Below are positions 27,317-33,970 of a DNA stretch of 64,000 bases, in pieces (position 1 is the stretch's first letter; every line of letters begins with the position of its first letter). The notes beneath the pieces are model-generated. The model was not told the DNA's origin. It searched no databases and saw only the letters and a list, made by a program, of their open reading frames with translations. This DNA is from Aeolococcus sp050734155. GTDB lineage: Bacteria; Chloroflexota; Dormibacteria; Aeolococcales; Aeolococcaceae. The stretch spans positions 16,753 through 80,752 of the forward strand of contig JBOHUD010000009.1 of the NCBI GenBank assembly GCA_050734155.1, in the 5' to 3' direction. Position numbers and translations under genes: made by a program.

Positions 27317-27760
27317 ATGTTGAACCGGGTGCGCTTCCTCAAGCGCTTTGCTGTCGATCTCCCCAGGAAGGCACGCCTCGCCTACTGCCTGATGCGCGAT
27401 CCGCGAGTCCCCCGCCACACCAAGGTCGCGTTCGGGGCGGGGATGGGGGTCATCGTGACTCCCTTCGTGGACCTCCCCGCAGCGATCCCGCTGGTCGGCG
27501 AGCTCGACATGCTGGCCCTCTCGCTGCTCGCCATGCGGCTCTTCATCGCCGCCTGCCCGGATGATGTCGTCATCGATGTGCAGCAGCAGATCCTCGAAGG
27601 GCGCAGCGTTTTCGACGACGACGTGCACAACGGCGAGCGCCTCGCCGGCGCCATCGCACGGCGCTTCCAGCACGATGAGGTGGCGCCGCCCCAGCCCGCG
27701 GGCTTCAGTGAGCCGGCACCGTCGCGGACCGCCGAGCCGGTCATCGGAGGGCTGGCGTGA
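27317..27760 (+). CDS. DUF1232 (YkvA-like) protein
   Basis: 147 residues. The central part (about 25-75: LMRDPRVPRHTKVAFGAGMG, PLVGELDMLALSLLAMRLF) fits DUF1232, a short family with two membrane-associated helices and no known function. The C-terminal 30 residues are Pro/Ala-rich. It overlaps rplI by 4 bp (GTGA). Confidence 0.7.
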   Translation: MLNRVRFLKRFAVDLPRKARLAYCLMRDPRVPRHTKVAFGAGMGVIVTPFVDLPAAIPLVGELDMLALSLLAMRLFIAACPDDVVIDVQQQILEGRSVFDDDVHNGERLAGAIARRFQHDEVAPPQPAGFSEPAPSRTAEPVIGGLA

Positions 27761-28203
27761 AGGTGCTCTTCGTCCGCGAGGTCCAGGGCACCGCCAAGCC
27801 CGGTGACGTCAGGGAGGTCTCGTCCGGCTACGCGCGCAACTACCTGCTCCCCAAGCGCATCGCGGTCGTCGCCGACGACCGCGTGGTGGAGCAGATCAAG
27901 CACCGTGAGGAGGCCATCCGCCGCCGCGCCGAGAAGGCGCTGACCGATGCGCGCGACGCGGCGGTGCGGATGAAGAAGCTCACCGTCACCGTCTATGCCA
28001 AGACCGGCGACGGCGGCAGGCTGTTCGGTTCGGTGACCAACGCCGACATCGCCACCCAGCTTAAGCGCGAGGCCGGCCTCGACATCGACAAGCGCAGGAT
28101 CGAGGTGGAACCTCCGATCAGGTCGCTCGGTCCCCATGAGGTCACCGTGCAGCTGCACACGGAGGTCAGAGAGACACTGCGCGTCGTCGTCGCCGCGCAG
28201 TGA
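27757..28203 (+). CDS. rplI: 50S ribosomal protein L9
   Basis: 148 residues. The N-terminal domain has the L9 signature GTAKPGDVREVSSGYARNYL; a long connecting helix (about 42-75) leads to the C-terminal domain (LFGSVTNADIATQL, IRSLGPHEVTVQLH). It binds 23S rRNA domain V near L1. GTG start overlaps the previous stop; its own stop overlaps the dnaB GTG. The rplI-dnaB order is common in bacteria. Confidence 0.97.
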   Translation: MKVLFVREVQGTAKPGDVREVSSGYARNYLLPKRIAVVADDRVVEQIKHREEAIRRRAEKALTDARDAAVRMKKLTVTVYAKTGDGGRLFGSVTNADIATQLKREAGLDIDKRRIEVEPPIRSLGPHEVTVQLHTEVRETLRVVVAAQ

Positions 28204-29570
28204 GCACCCACCCCGCCTCAGAGATCGCCGTCAACCTTCCCGGCACGATGACGTCGGGGCGGGTGCCGCCCAGCGATCTCGGCGCCGAGCGGGCCGTGCT
28301 GGGCTCGCTGATGATCGACCAGTCCGCGATCGCCGAGATCCGCGACGTGCTCGAGCCCGACGACTTCTACGCCGAGCGCCACGCCCACATCTACCGCGCC
28401 GCCACCGCCCTGGCCGACCGCGGTGACCCCATCGACGAGGTCACCCTCCAGGCCCAGCTGGAACGCGGCAGCAGCCTGGGCCGTGCCGGCGGCCTCGGCT
28501 ACATCACCGAGCTGACCCTCGAGGTGCCCACCGCCGCCTCGGTCCGCCACTGGGCGGAGATCGTCATCAACCACGCGCTGCGACGACGCCTCATCGCCGC
28601 CGGAGGCGAGGTGGCCCGGCTCGGGTTCGACAACGCGGTGTCGGCGGTGGACGCCATCGAGGATGCCGAGCAGCGAATCTTTGCGATCAGCCAGGCGCGC
28701 CGCGGCAGCGAGGCCACCCACATCGCCCGGCTCGTCCACGACACCTGGGAGATGCTCGAGGAGCGGCTCCAGAAGAAGGAGCTGATCAACGGGGTGCGCA
28801 CCAACTACGCGCGCCTCGACGGGCTCACCCAGGGCCTGCAGCCCCAGGAGCTGGTCATCCTGGCGGCCCGCCCCTCGGTGGGCAAGACGTCGTTCGCGCT
28901 CAACATCGCGCGCAACGCCGCGGTGCTGGCCCGCGTCCCCGTGGCCATCTTCTCGCTGGAGATGAGCCGCCAGGCGCTCGCCCAGAGGCTCATCTGCAGC
29001 GAGGCCATGGTCAACTCCCACGTCTTGCGCAGTGGCCAGGCCAGCCAGCTCGACTTCCAGCGCATCGCCGCCGCCATGGACAAGCTGACCCAGGCGGAGC
29101 TGTGGATCGACGACACCCCGCGGCTGTCGATCGCCACCCTGCGCGCCCGTGCCCGGCGCATGAAGTCACAGCACGGCATCGGGCTTCTGATCATCGACTA
29201 CCTGCAGCTGATGCAGGGCGGCCGCCAGGAATCGCGCGTGCAGGAGGTGTCCGACATCTCCTCGGGACTGAAGGCGGTGGCCAAGGAGCTGGAGGTGCCG
29301 GTGCTGGCGCTGTCCCAGCTGTCGCGCGCCAGCGAGCAGCGCAATGACAAGCGGCCCCAGCTGTCCGACCTGCGCGACTCCGGTGCCATCGAGCAGGACG
29401 CCGACGTGGTGCTGTTCCTCTATCGCGAGGGCATGCACAAGCCCGACATCGACAAGGCCCGCACCGAGCTGATCGTGGCCAAGAACCGCAACGGCCCGGT
29501 GGGCGAGATCGAGCTGATCTTCAACGCCGAGCAGACCACGTTCCGCGAGCCGTACCCGCACGACCAGTGA
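28200..29570 (+). CDS. dnaB: Replicative DNA helicase DnaB
   Basis: 456 residues, normal full length with no intein. N-terminal domain DLGAERAVLGSLMIDQSAI; C-terminal RecA-like domain with Walker A AARPSVGKTSFALNIA (about 220-232), Walker B IGLLIIDYLQLM, and RDSGAIEQDADVVLFLYR. It unwinds DNA at the replication fork as a hexamer. The GTG start overlaps rplI by 4 bp. Confidence 0.97.
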   Translation: MSTHPASEIAVNLPGTMTSGRVPPSDLGAERAVLGSLMIDQSAIAEIRDVLEPDDFYAERHAHIYRAATALADRGDPIDEVTLQAQLERGSSLGRAGGLGYITELTLEVPTAASVRHWAEIVINHALRRRLIAAGGEVARLGFDNAVSAVDAIEDAEQRIFAISQARRGSEATHIARLVHDTWEMLEERLQKKELINGVRTNYARLDGLTQGLQPQELVILAARPSVGKTSFALNIARNAAVLARVPVAIFSLEMSRQALAQRLICSEAMVNSHVLRSGQASQLDFQRIAAAMDKLTQAELWIDDTPRLSIATLRARARRMKSQHGIGLLIIDYLQLMQGGRQESRVQEVSDISSGLKAVAKELEVPVLALSQLSRASEQRNDKRPQLSDLRDSGAIEQDADVVLFLYREGMHKPDIDKARTELIVAKNRNGPVGEIELIFNAEQTTFREPYPHDQ

Positions 29571-29739
29571 GGGCCGAGCCGGGCGCAGGGCTGCTGTGCT
29601 CGCCAGCACGGATCGATGGTCCACGCCTGGAGAGGCACCACGCGGGTGGCCGCCCGATGGCAGGTGCGCAACGCAGAAGCTCACCCTGGTGGCCGCCCAG
29701 TCGGCGCCCGCCGGGCGCCGAAACTATGGTTCGTCAGTG

Positions 29740-30200
29740 ATGGCAGCGCTGCTCTGCGACACCTGCGCCAACCAGCACTTCCCCATGGCGATCCCCTTGC
29801 TCGACGTCTGGCACCTGGAGAAACGACTTGCCGCAGCCCTCGGTGACTGCGCGGCACAGCAGTCGCTGGCACCACTGATGGTGCTGGCACTGGCCGAGCA
29901 CTGGGCAGCCGCAACCGAGGACGACGAGCGCCGCCAGCACCTCGCTCTGCTCCTCGAGTACATCGACGCCATCGCGACGGCATCGCCAGCTACGCGCGCC
30001 GGGGCGCCCAGGCCTCCAGCCCGATCGAGAAGGTCATGGACGTGGTCATCGGCCGCCGCCTCAAGGCCAAGGGCACCTCTTGGCACCGCCCCGGCGCCGA
30101 TCGCCTCCTCCACCTTCGTGTCCTCAAGGAGAACAAGAGCGGGGAACGCTACTGGGCTGCCCGCCGCTCTCGCAACCTCGATCATCGCCGCCCTCGCAGC
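29740..30200 (+). pseudogene. Frameshifted transposase remnant
   Basis: The first frame reads ANQHFPMAIPLLDVWHLEKR and continues to EYIDAIAT. Near 29980 the coding frame moves and goes on as IASYARRGAQASSPIEKVMD, then VVIGRRLKAKGTSWHRPGAD and LLHLRVLKENKSGERYW. This is the C-terminal catalytic layout of a DDE transposase, where IEK-x-DxVI-x-RRxK-x-GxxW surrounds the last acidic residue, as in ISLre2- or ISKra4-like elements (exact family uncertain). The N-terminal half is missing and no terminal repeats were found. Dead copy, marks past insertion next to dnaB. Confidence 0.6.
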
Positions 30201-30278
30201 TTGATGCCGAAACATTGGATGCTTCCTAAGGGAATGCGCCCTCTTGAACACCGGGCTGCGGAGGGGTAGGATCGACGA

Positions 30279-30284
30279 TACAAT
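30279..30284 (+). promoter_or_regulatory. Predicted -10 element TACAAT of the secreted-protein gene
   Basis: TACAAT followed by a short leader containing GGAGG (30292-30296), 7 bases before ATG 30304. The presence of a real ribosome-binding site differs from the leaderless style of the core genes. Confidence 0.5.
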
Positions 30285-30303
30285 GGACTCCGGAGGCACT
30301 ACA

Positions 30304-31068
30304 ATGGGGCGTCGTTGCCTGAGCATGGCGGTGCTTGCTGTTGTCGGTCTTTGGACAATTGGGAACACAGCCGCCCCGCAGCCGGTGCGAGCGGCCGCTC
30401 CCGCCGATTGCTACCCTGGGCCTGTGCGCTGGTACGAGACCGCTCAGTCGGGACTTGGCAGTCTGGGTACCTTAACGGACACTACGTCTTGGAATCACTG
30501 GTCCGTGCCGGATGGAAGCCCGGGCTTTACGGCTGAATCCGTCTTTCTCTCCTATTACTACAACTCCAGCAATGCCATGGAGGTGGGTTTCTTTTCGGGC
30601 CAGGGTGCGCCGGGTTTCTACACAAATGGCATCGTCCCCTACTACACGTACGACAACGGTGTTCACGAGGTCGATGACGCCGGAGAATACCTGCCGGCCA
30701 ATACTGGTATCGCCCTGTCTATTAGCAACCCTGACGGCCATACCAACCACATCCTGGTGGACAATCCACTCCAGGTGTTCTGGTCGACCTACTTCCAGTA
30801 CACGCTCACGCGACCCGTACTAGGCCATATGCAGGGCGAAACCAACTGTCATGACAACTGGATGGCGGGGGGGCAAGGCTACGACTTTTCAATGTATTGG
30901 ATGGGTGCTGATCGCGCTTGGCATCCGTGGTCTTTCATGAACAATTACCCACAGTGCCCCTACTACAGCCAGTATCCCTGCCCCTACACATATTCGCAAA
31001 TCAATAACTTCGTCTGGTTCATGGCCGGGTACGGGAGCCGACAAGATGACAACGGCCCAAACGGATGA
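30304..31068 (+). CDS. Secreted aromatic-rich protein of unknown function
   Basis: 254 residues. Sec signal peptide (RRCLSMAVLAVVGLWTIG, cleavage probably after VRAAA), then a mature part unusually rich in Tyr, Trp, Phe, Asn and Ser (for example VFLSYYYNSSNAMEVGFFSG, GIVPYYTYDN, FSMYWMGADRAWHPWSFMNN). Five cysteines in the mature chain suggest disulfides. It looks like an extracellular beta-rich domain; no family recognised. ATG 30304 is set by GGAGG at a 7-base spacing. Codon use is visibly AT-richer than in neighbouring core genes. Followed by two lipoproteins in the same direction. Confidence 0.75.
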   Translation: MGRRCLSMAVLAVVGLWTIGNTAAPQPVRAAAPADCYPGPVRWYETAQSGLGSLGTLTDTTSWNHWSVPDGSPGFTAESVFLSYYYNSSNAMEVGFFSGQGAPGFYTNGIVPYYTYDNGVHEVDDAGEYLPANTGIALSISNPDGHTNHILVDNPLQVFWSTYFQYTLTRPVLGHMQGETNCHDNWMAGGQGYDFSMYWMGADRAWHPWSFMNNYPQCPYYSQYPCPYTYSQINNFVWFMAGYGSRQDDNGPNG

Positions 31069-31093
31069 CCGTTCAGAGAGGAGGCCTGTGCCC

Positions 31094-31852
31094 GTGCCGC
31101 ACAGGGGAGTTCGGCGACGTCGCTATGTGGGTCGCGGATGCCTTGGGGCTTGCGCCATCGTATTGTCGGGCTGTTCATCTTCGTCGCTGCACGGCACGCG
31201 TCTCCCAGGCGACCTGGGGTCATGTGCCGTGAGCCCCGAAGCTTCCATCCACCTACAAGACCTTACGCCGCCCTTTACGGCATTCTTGGAGGGTACAACC
31301 AACGCCTACCCTGGCCATTGGATCAGAGGGTCCTCGCCCCCACCCTTTGCGTCCCATTTCATCGTCGGCTCGACTCGTGGTTTCCTCAACAAAATTGCCC
31401 TTGACCCGCCTTTCCGAGCTGACGAAGATTCGTTGGCGCGCAGACTAGGCTACGTTCCCGGTAAGTGGCCTTTGGTCCCACTGCAAGGACCTGTCGTCGC
31501 CGCGACCGCGGGCGTCCTTGAGATCTACGAGTACATCGACGTGTTCACTGACGTTAGATCGGCGTCGCAGTGGCTAGCCTCGACGATCGCGACGTACAGG
31601 GGCAATCCTACCGAACTGATCACCGTCACGAGCGCGGGGTGGAACGCGTTCTCGACGACATTTGGAACGCCCGAACCAGAGCATGAGCGTGCAGTGATCC
31701 TCGTCGGGCGAACGGGGGCTGTTACTCTCACTCTGGCGTTTCAGGGCGGGAGTTCAGTCAACGCGGCCACGGTCAAACCGCTGGCTGAGATCGCCGTGCG
31801 GAACATGGCTCGTCAATGCCCAAAGCTTGGCGACGTGGTGTCGTCCAATTGA
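31094..31852 (+). CDS. Lipoprotein of unknown function
   Basis: 252 residues from GTG 31094, which is 9 bases after GAGAGGAGG; GTG 31088 and ATG 31046 are in-frame alternatives. Lipobox VLSGC followed by a Ser run shows surface anchoring. The mature part has one mixed alpha/beta domain with an ASQWLASTIATYRGN helix and an ERAVILVGRTGAVTLTLAF hairpin, the size and pattern of actinobacterial sensor-type lipoproteins, but no family is recognised. AT-richer codon use, shared with its two neighbours. Confidence 0.7.
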   Translation: MPHRGVRRRRYVGRGCLGACAIVLSGCSSSSLHGTRLPGDLGSCAVSPEASIHLQDLTPPFTAFLEGTTNAYPGHWIRGSSPPPFASHFIVGSTRGFLNKIALDPPFRADEDSLARRLGYVPGKWPLVPLQGPVVAATAGVLEIYEYIDVFTDVRSASQWLASTIATYRGNPTELITVTSAGWNAFSTTFGTPEPEHERAVILVGRTGAVTLTLAFQGGSSVNAATVKPLAEIAVRNMARQCPKLGDVVSSN

Positions 31853-31864
31853 CTTGGCATAGAA

Positions 31865-32599
31865 ATGAAAGTACGCCGGAGGCTCTGTGTAATGGTTCGC
31901 GCTAGGATCGGCGGGCTCACAGTGGCTGTTGCCTTGCTTTCGTTGCTTGCCGGCTGTGCGACCAACAGGGTCTCACCGTCCCGGACCTCGGGGGCCGGCG
32001 CCGTAACGAGCGACACGAAGGGATCAGCTCCCCATCCGTGTACGGGTGCGGTCATCGGCGCGGTGAGTCTGTTGTCGACCGGACACACGCTTGCGCAGGT
32101 CGCCGCAACCGGTTTCCACGTCCGCGCGGATCTGCGGGACGGAGCCGGCCACGACTACCTCATCCTTGGAACCGGCGCCTCCGCCTCGTCCACCAGCCGG
32201 CTGGTGCACGCTACCGCATTGGCGCCCCTGGTCGCTGATCGCGTGCTCTCAGCGAGTGATGACGTTCTCTCGCAGAGCAGCGATCCACGGTTGCGCTCGT
32301 GCGATTACACTCTCTCGGACCGGCCCATCGCCGCAAGCATTGCGTCATCCGTCGAGAGCGCTGCTGAACAGATGGGCCTGGCTTCTCGAACGATCGTCGA
32401 AGCCCACCTGGGTGCACGACTCATCAGCGACAATCCACTCAACTCTCAGCAGCTCCTCGTCACCATCCAGGTTGGCGTCGATCCTTCGCCGCTTGCCGGT
32501 CCTGGATCCCCGATTCTGCTCTCAGACAGGTTTCTGATCGGGCTGGTGGACAAGTCCACGCTCCGCGTGCTTAGCGTGAGCTGGGGTAGCTGGTCGTAG
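31865..32599 (+). CDS. Lipoprotein of unknown function
   Basis: 244 residues. Signal peptide with lipobox LLAGC (about residue 31), a Ser/Thr/Gly linker, then a domain with two cysteines (HPCTGAV and RSCDYTL) likely to pair. ATG 31865 is 12 bp after the previous stop; ATG 31892 (MVRARIGG) is a possible later start. No family recognised. It ends the AT-richer run of three exported proteins. Confidence 0.68.
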   Translation: MKVRRRLCVMVRARIGGLTVAVALLSLLAGCATNRVSPSRTSGAGAVTSDTKGSAPHPCTGAVIGAVSLLSTGHTLAQVAATGFHVRADLRDGAGHDYLILGTGASASSTSRLVHATALAPLVADRVLSASDDVLSQSSDPRLRSCDYTLSDRPIAASIASSVESAAEQMGLASRTIVEAHLGARLISDNPLNSQQLLVTIQVGVDPSPLAGPGSPILLSDRFLIGLVDKSTLRVLSVSWGSWS

Positions 32600-32646
32600 C
32601 TCAGCTCAGCTCGGAGGGTTCGTAGGGGTAGGGACCTCACGCCAGC

Positions 32647-32652
32647 TATAGT
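32647..32652 (+). promoter_or_regulatory. Predicted -10 element TATAGT of the PadR locus
   Basis: TATAGT ends 6 bases before a GTG at 32659 that opens a 10-codon frame, and 44 bases before the PadR GTG. Confidence 0.5.
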
Positions 32653-32658
32653 CAGCGG

Positions 32659-32691
32659 GTGACTAGTCAGTACGCGACCAGGGGCACCTAG
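32659..32691 (+). CDS. Possible 10-codon leader ORF of the padR operon
   Basis: GTG followed by nine codons (TSQYATRGT) and TAG, placed 6 bases after a -10 element and ending 5 bases before the PadR GTG, in a different frame. It may be translated from a leaderless mRNA to deliver ribosomes to padR, which has no ribosome-binding site. The alternative is that it is the true padR N-terminus after a frameshift. Confidence 0.3.
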   Translation: MTSQYATRGT

Positions 32692-32696
32692 CCGCG

Positions 32697-33245
32697 GTGG
32701 GCCTGCAGGGTGTGCTGGCCGCGCTGCTGCTGGAGGGTGCTGCGCACGGGTACCAGTTGAAGGGCACTCTCGAGGACGAGCTTGGTCCCCTGTGGGTCAC
32801 CAGTGCAAGCCAGGTCTACCTGACCCTCGGCCGCATGCAGCGCGATGATCTCGTCAGCAGCCGTCGCGTACGTCAGCAGGCACTGCCGGATCGGCAACTG
32901 CTCTCTCTGACCAGGGCCGGGCGGGCGCTGGCCGAACGGTGGCTGTACGAATCGGATGATCCAGACGAGAGCGTGCTGCGGCTCGCCGTCGCGCGGATCG
33001 TTGCTCCCAGGCACTTCTCCGATGTCGTCGACATCATCGTCGAGCAGCGAAGCGCTGGCCTGGCCGAGTTGCGTCAGCTTCGAGCGCAGGACGCCACAGG
33101 ATTCCAGAGGGAGGCGATCGATGCCGAGATTCAACGTGCTCAGGCGGACGTCCGCTGGGCGGCGTCGATTCGCGACCGAGCCGCTGCGATCGTTGCCATT
33201 CCCAGAGCCCCGCGCCAGGCTGGTCGTGTTGCCCACCATGGGTGA
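32697..33245 (+). CDS. PadR-family transcriptional regulator
   Basis: 182 residues. Winged helix with the PadR signature LLLEGAAHGYQLKGTLED and VYLTLGRMQRDDLV, then a C-terminal dimerisation helix region (about 90-150). PadR proteins are usually local repressors of transporter genes. It overlaps the ABC ATPase gene by 8 bp, so it probably controls the downstream exporter. The N-terminus is a little short for the family. Confidence 0.88.
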   Translation: MGLQGVLAALLLEGAAHGYQLKGTLEDELGPLWVTSASQVYLTLGRMQRDDLVSSRRVRQQALPDRQLLSLTRAGRALAERWLYESDDPDESVLRLAVARIVAPRHFSDVVDIIVEQRSAGLAELRQLRAQDATGFQREAIDAEIQRAQADVRWAASIRDRAAAIVAIPRAPRQAGRVAHHG

Positions 33246-33969
33246 GCAGCCGGACGAGGTCATAGCCCTCCACGAGGTCAGCCGGACGTTCCAGACCCCT
33301 GGCGGCCCCGTCCCGGCGCTGCGGCCGGTGAACCTGTCGGTCCGCCGCGGGGAGGTGGTCGCCCTCACCGGGCCGTCCGGCTCTGGGAAGACCACACTGC
33401 TCCATCTCGTTGCCGGGCTCGATCGCCCCACGACCGGCTCGATCACGGTGCTGGGCACCGCGCTCGATGAGTGCAGCGACCGCGAGCTGACCGCGTACCG
33501 CGGCCAGCTGCTCGGCATCGTCCTCCAGGATTCGCATCTCCTGCCCGGTCTCACCGCTCTCGAGAACGTGGTCATCGCCCGTCTGCCGTGGGGTCATCGT
33601 CGCCATCTGGAGACGAGCGCGCGTGAGCTGCTGGCAGCTGTCGGGCTGGAGGCGCGAATGGACTTTCCACCGGCGCGCCTGTCGGGAGGAGAGCGACAGA
33701 GGGTCGGTCTCGCCCGAGCTCTGCTCGGCAGCCCCCAGGTTCTGCTGGCGGACGAGCCGACCGGCAACCTGGATGGTCGGGCCACCGACGACCTCCTGAC
33801 GCTCCTCGCCGACCTCTGTCGCGAACGCCGATTGACGGTCATGATCGTCACCCACGACGCGGCGGTCGCAGCAGCGGCACACCGCCGCCTGCGCCTGGTG
33901 GATGGCAGCCTCGAGGCCCACCCCAAGCACGAACTCGGCGGTTCGGTGCGCGCCCGGGTTCTCGAATAG
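33238..33969 (+). CDS. ABC transporter ATP-binding protein, LolD/MacB type
   Basis: 243 residues. Walker A GPSGSGKTTLLHL, Q-loop (VLQDSHLLPGLT), signature LSGGERQRVGLARAL and Walker B VLLADEPTGNLDG, the last typical of the LolD/MacB/FtsE group that partners FtsX-like permeases. ATG 33238 is used; the longer upstream frame overlaps padR. One base separates its stop from the permease GTG. Confidence 0.93.
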   Translation: MGEQPDEVIALHEVSRTFQTPGGPVPALRPVNLSVRRGEVVALTGPSGSGKTTLLHLVAGLDRPTTGSITVLGTALDECSDRELTAYRGQLLGIVLQDSHLLPGLTALENVVIARLPWGHRRHLETSARELLAAVGLEARMDFPPARLSGGERQRVGLARALLGSPQVLLADEPTGNLDGRATDDLLTLLADLCRERRLTVMIVTHDAAVAAAAHRRLRLVDGSLEAHPKHELGGSVRARVLE

Positions 33970-33970
33970 G

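Larger units (their letters stand above)
29571..30303. other. Decayed region between dnaB and the island genes
   Basis: About 730 bp with no intact gene. The middle holds the transposase remnant; the first 165 bp has an 11-bp direct repeat GGTGGCCGCCC (29645-29655 and 29688-29698). The last 100 bp carries the promoter of the secreted-protein gene. Confidence 0.5.

Noticed and set aside
28200..29570. Intein in dnaB
   Set aside because: The product has the normal 456-residue length and uninterrupted helicase motifs.
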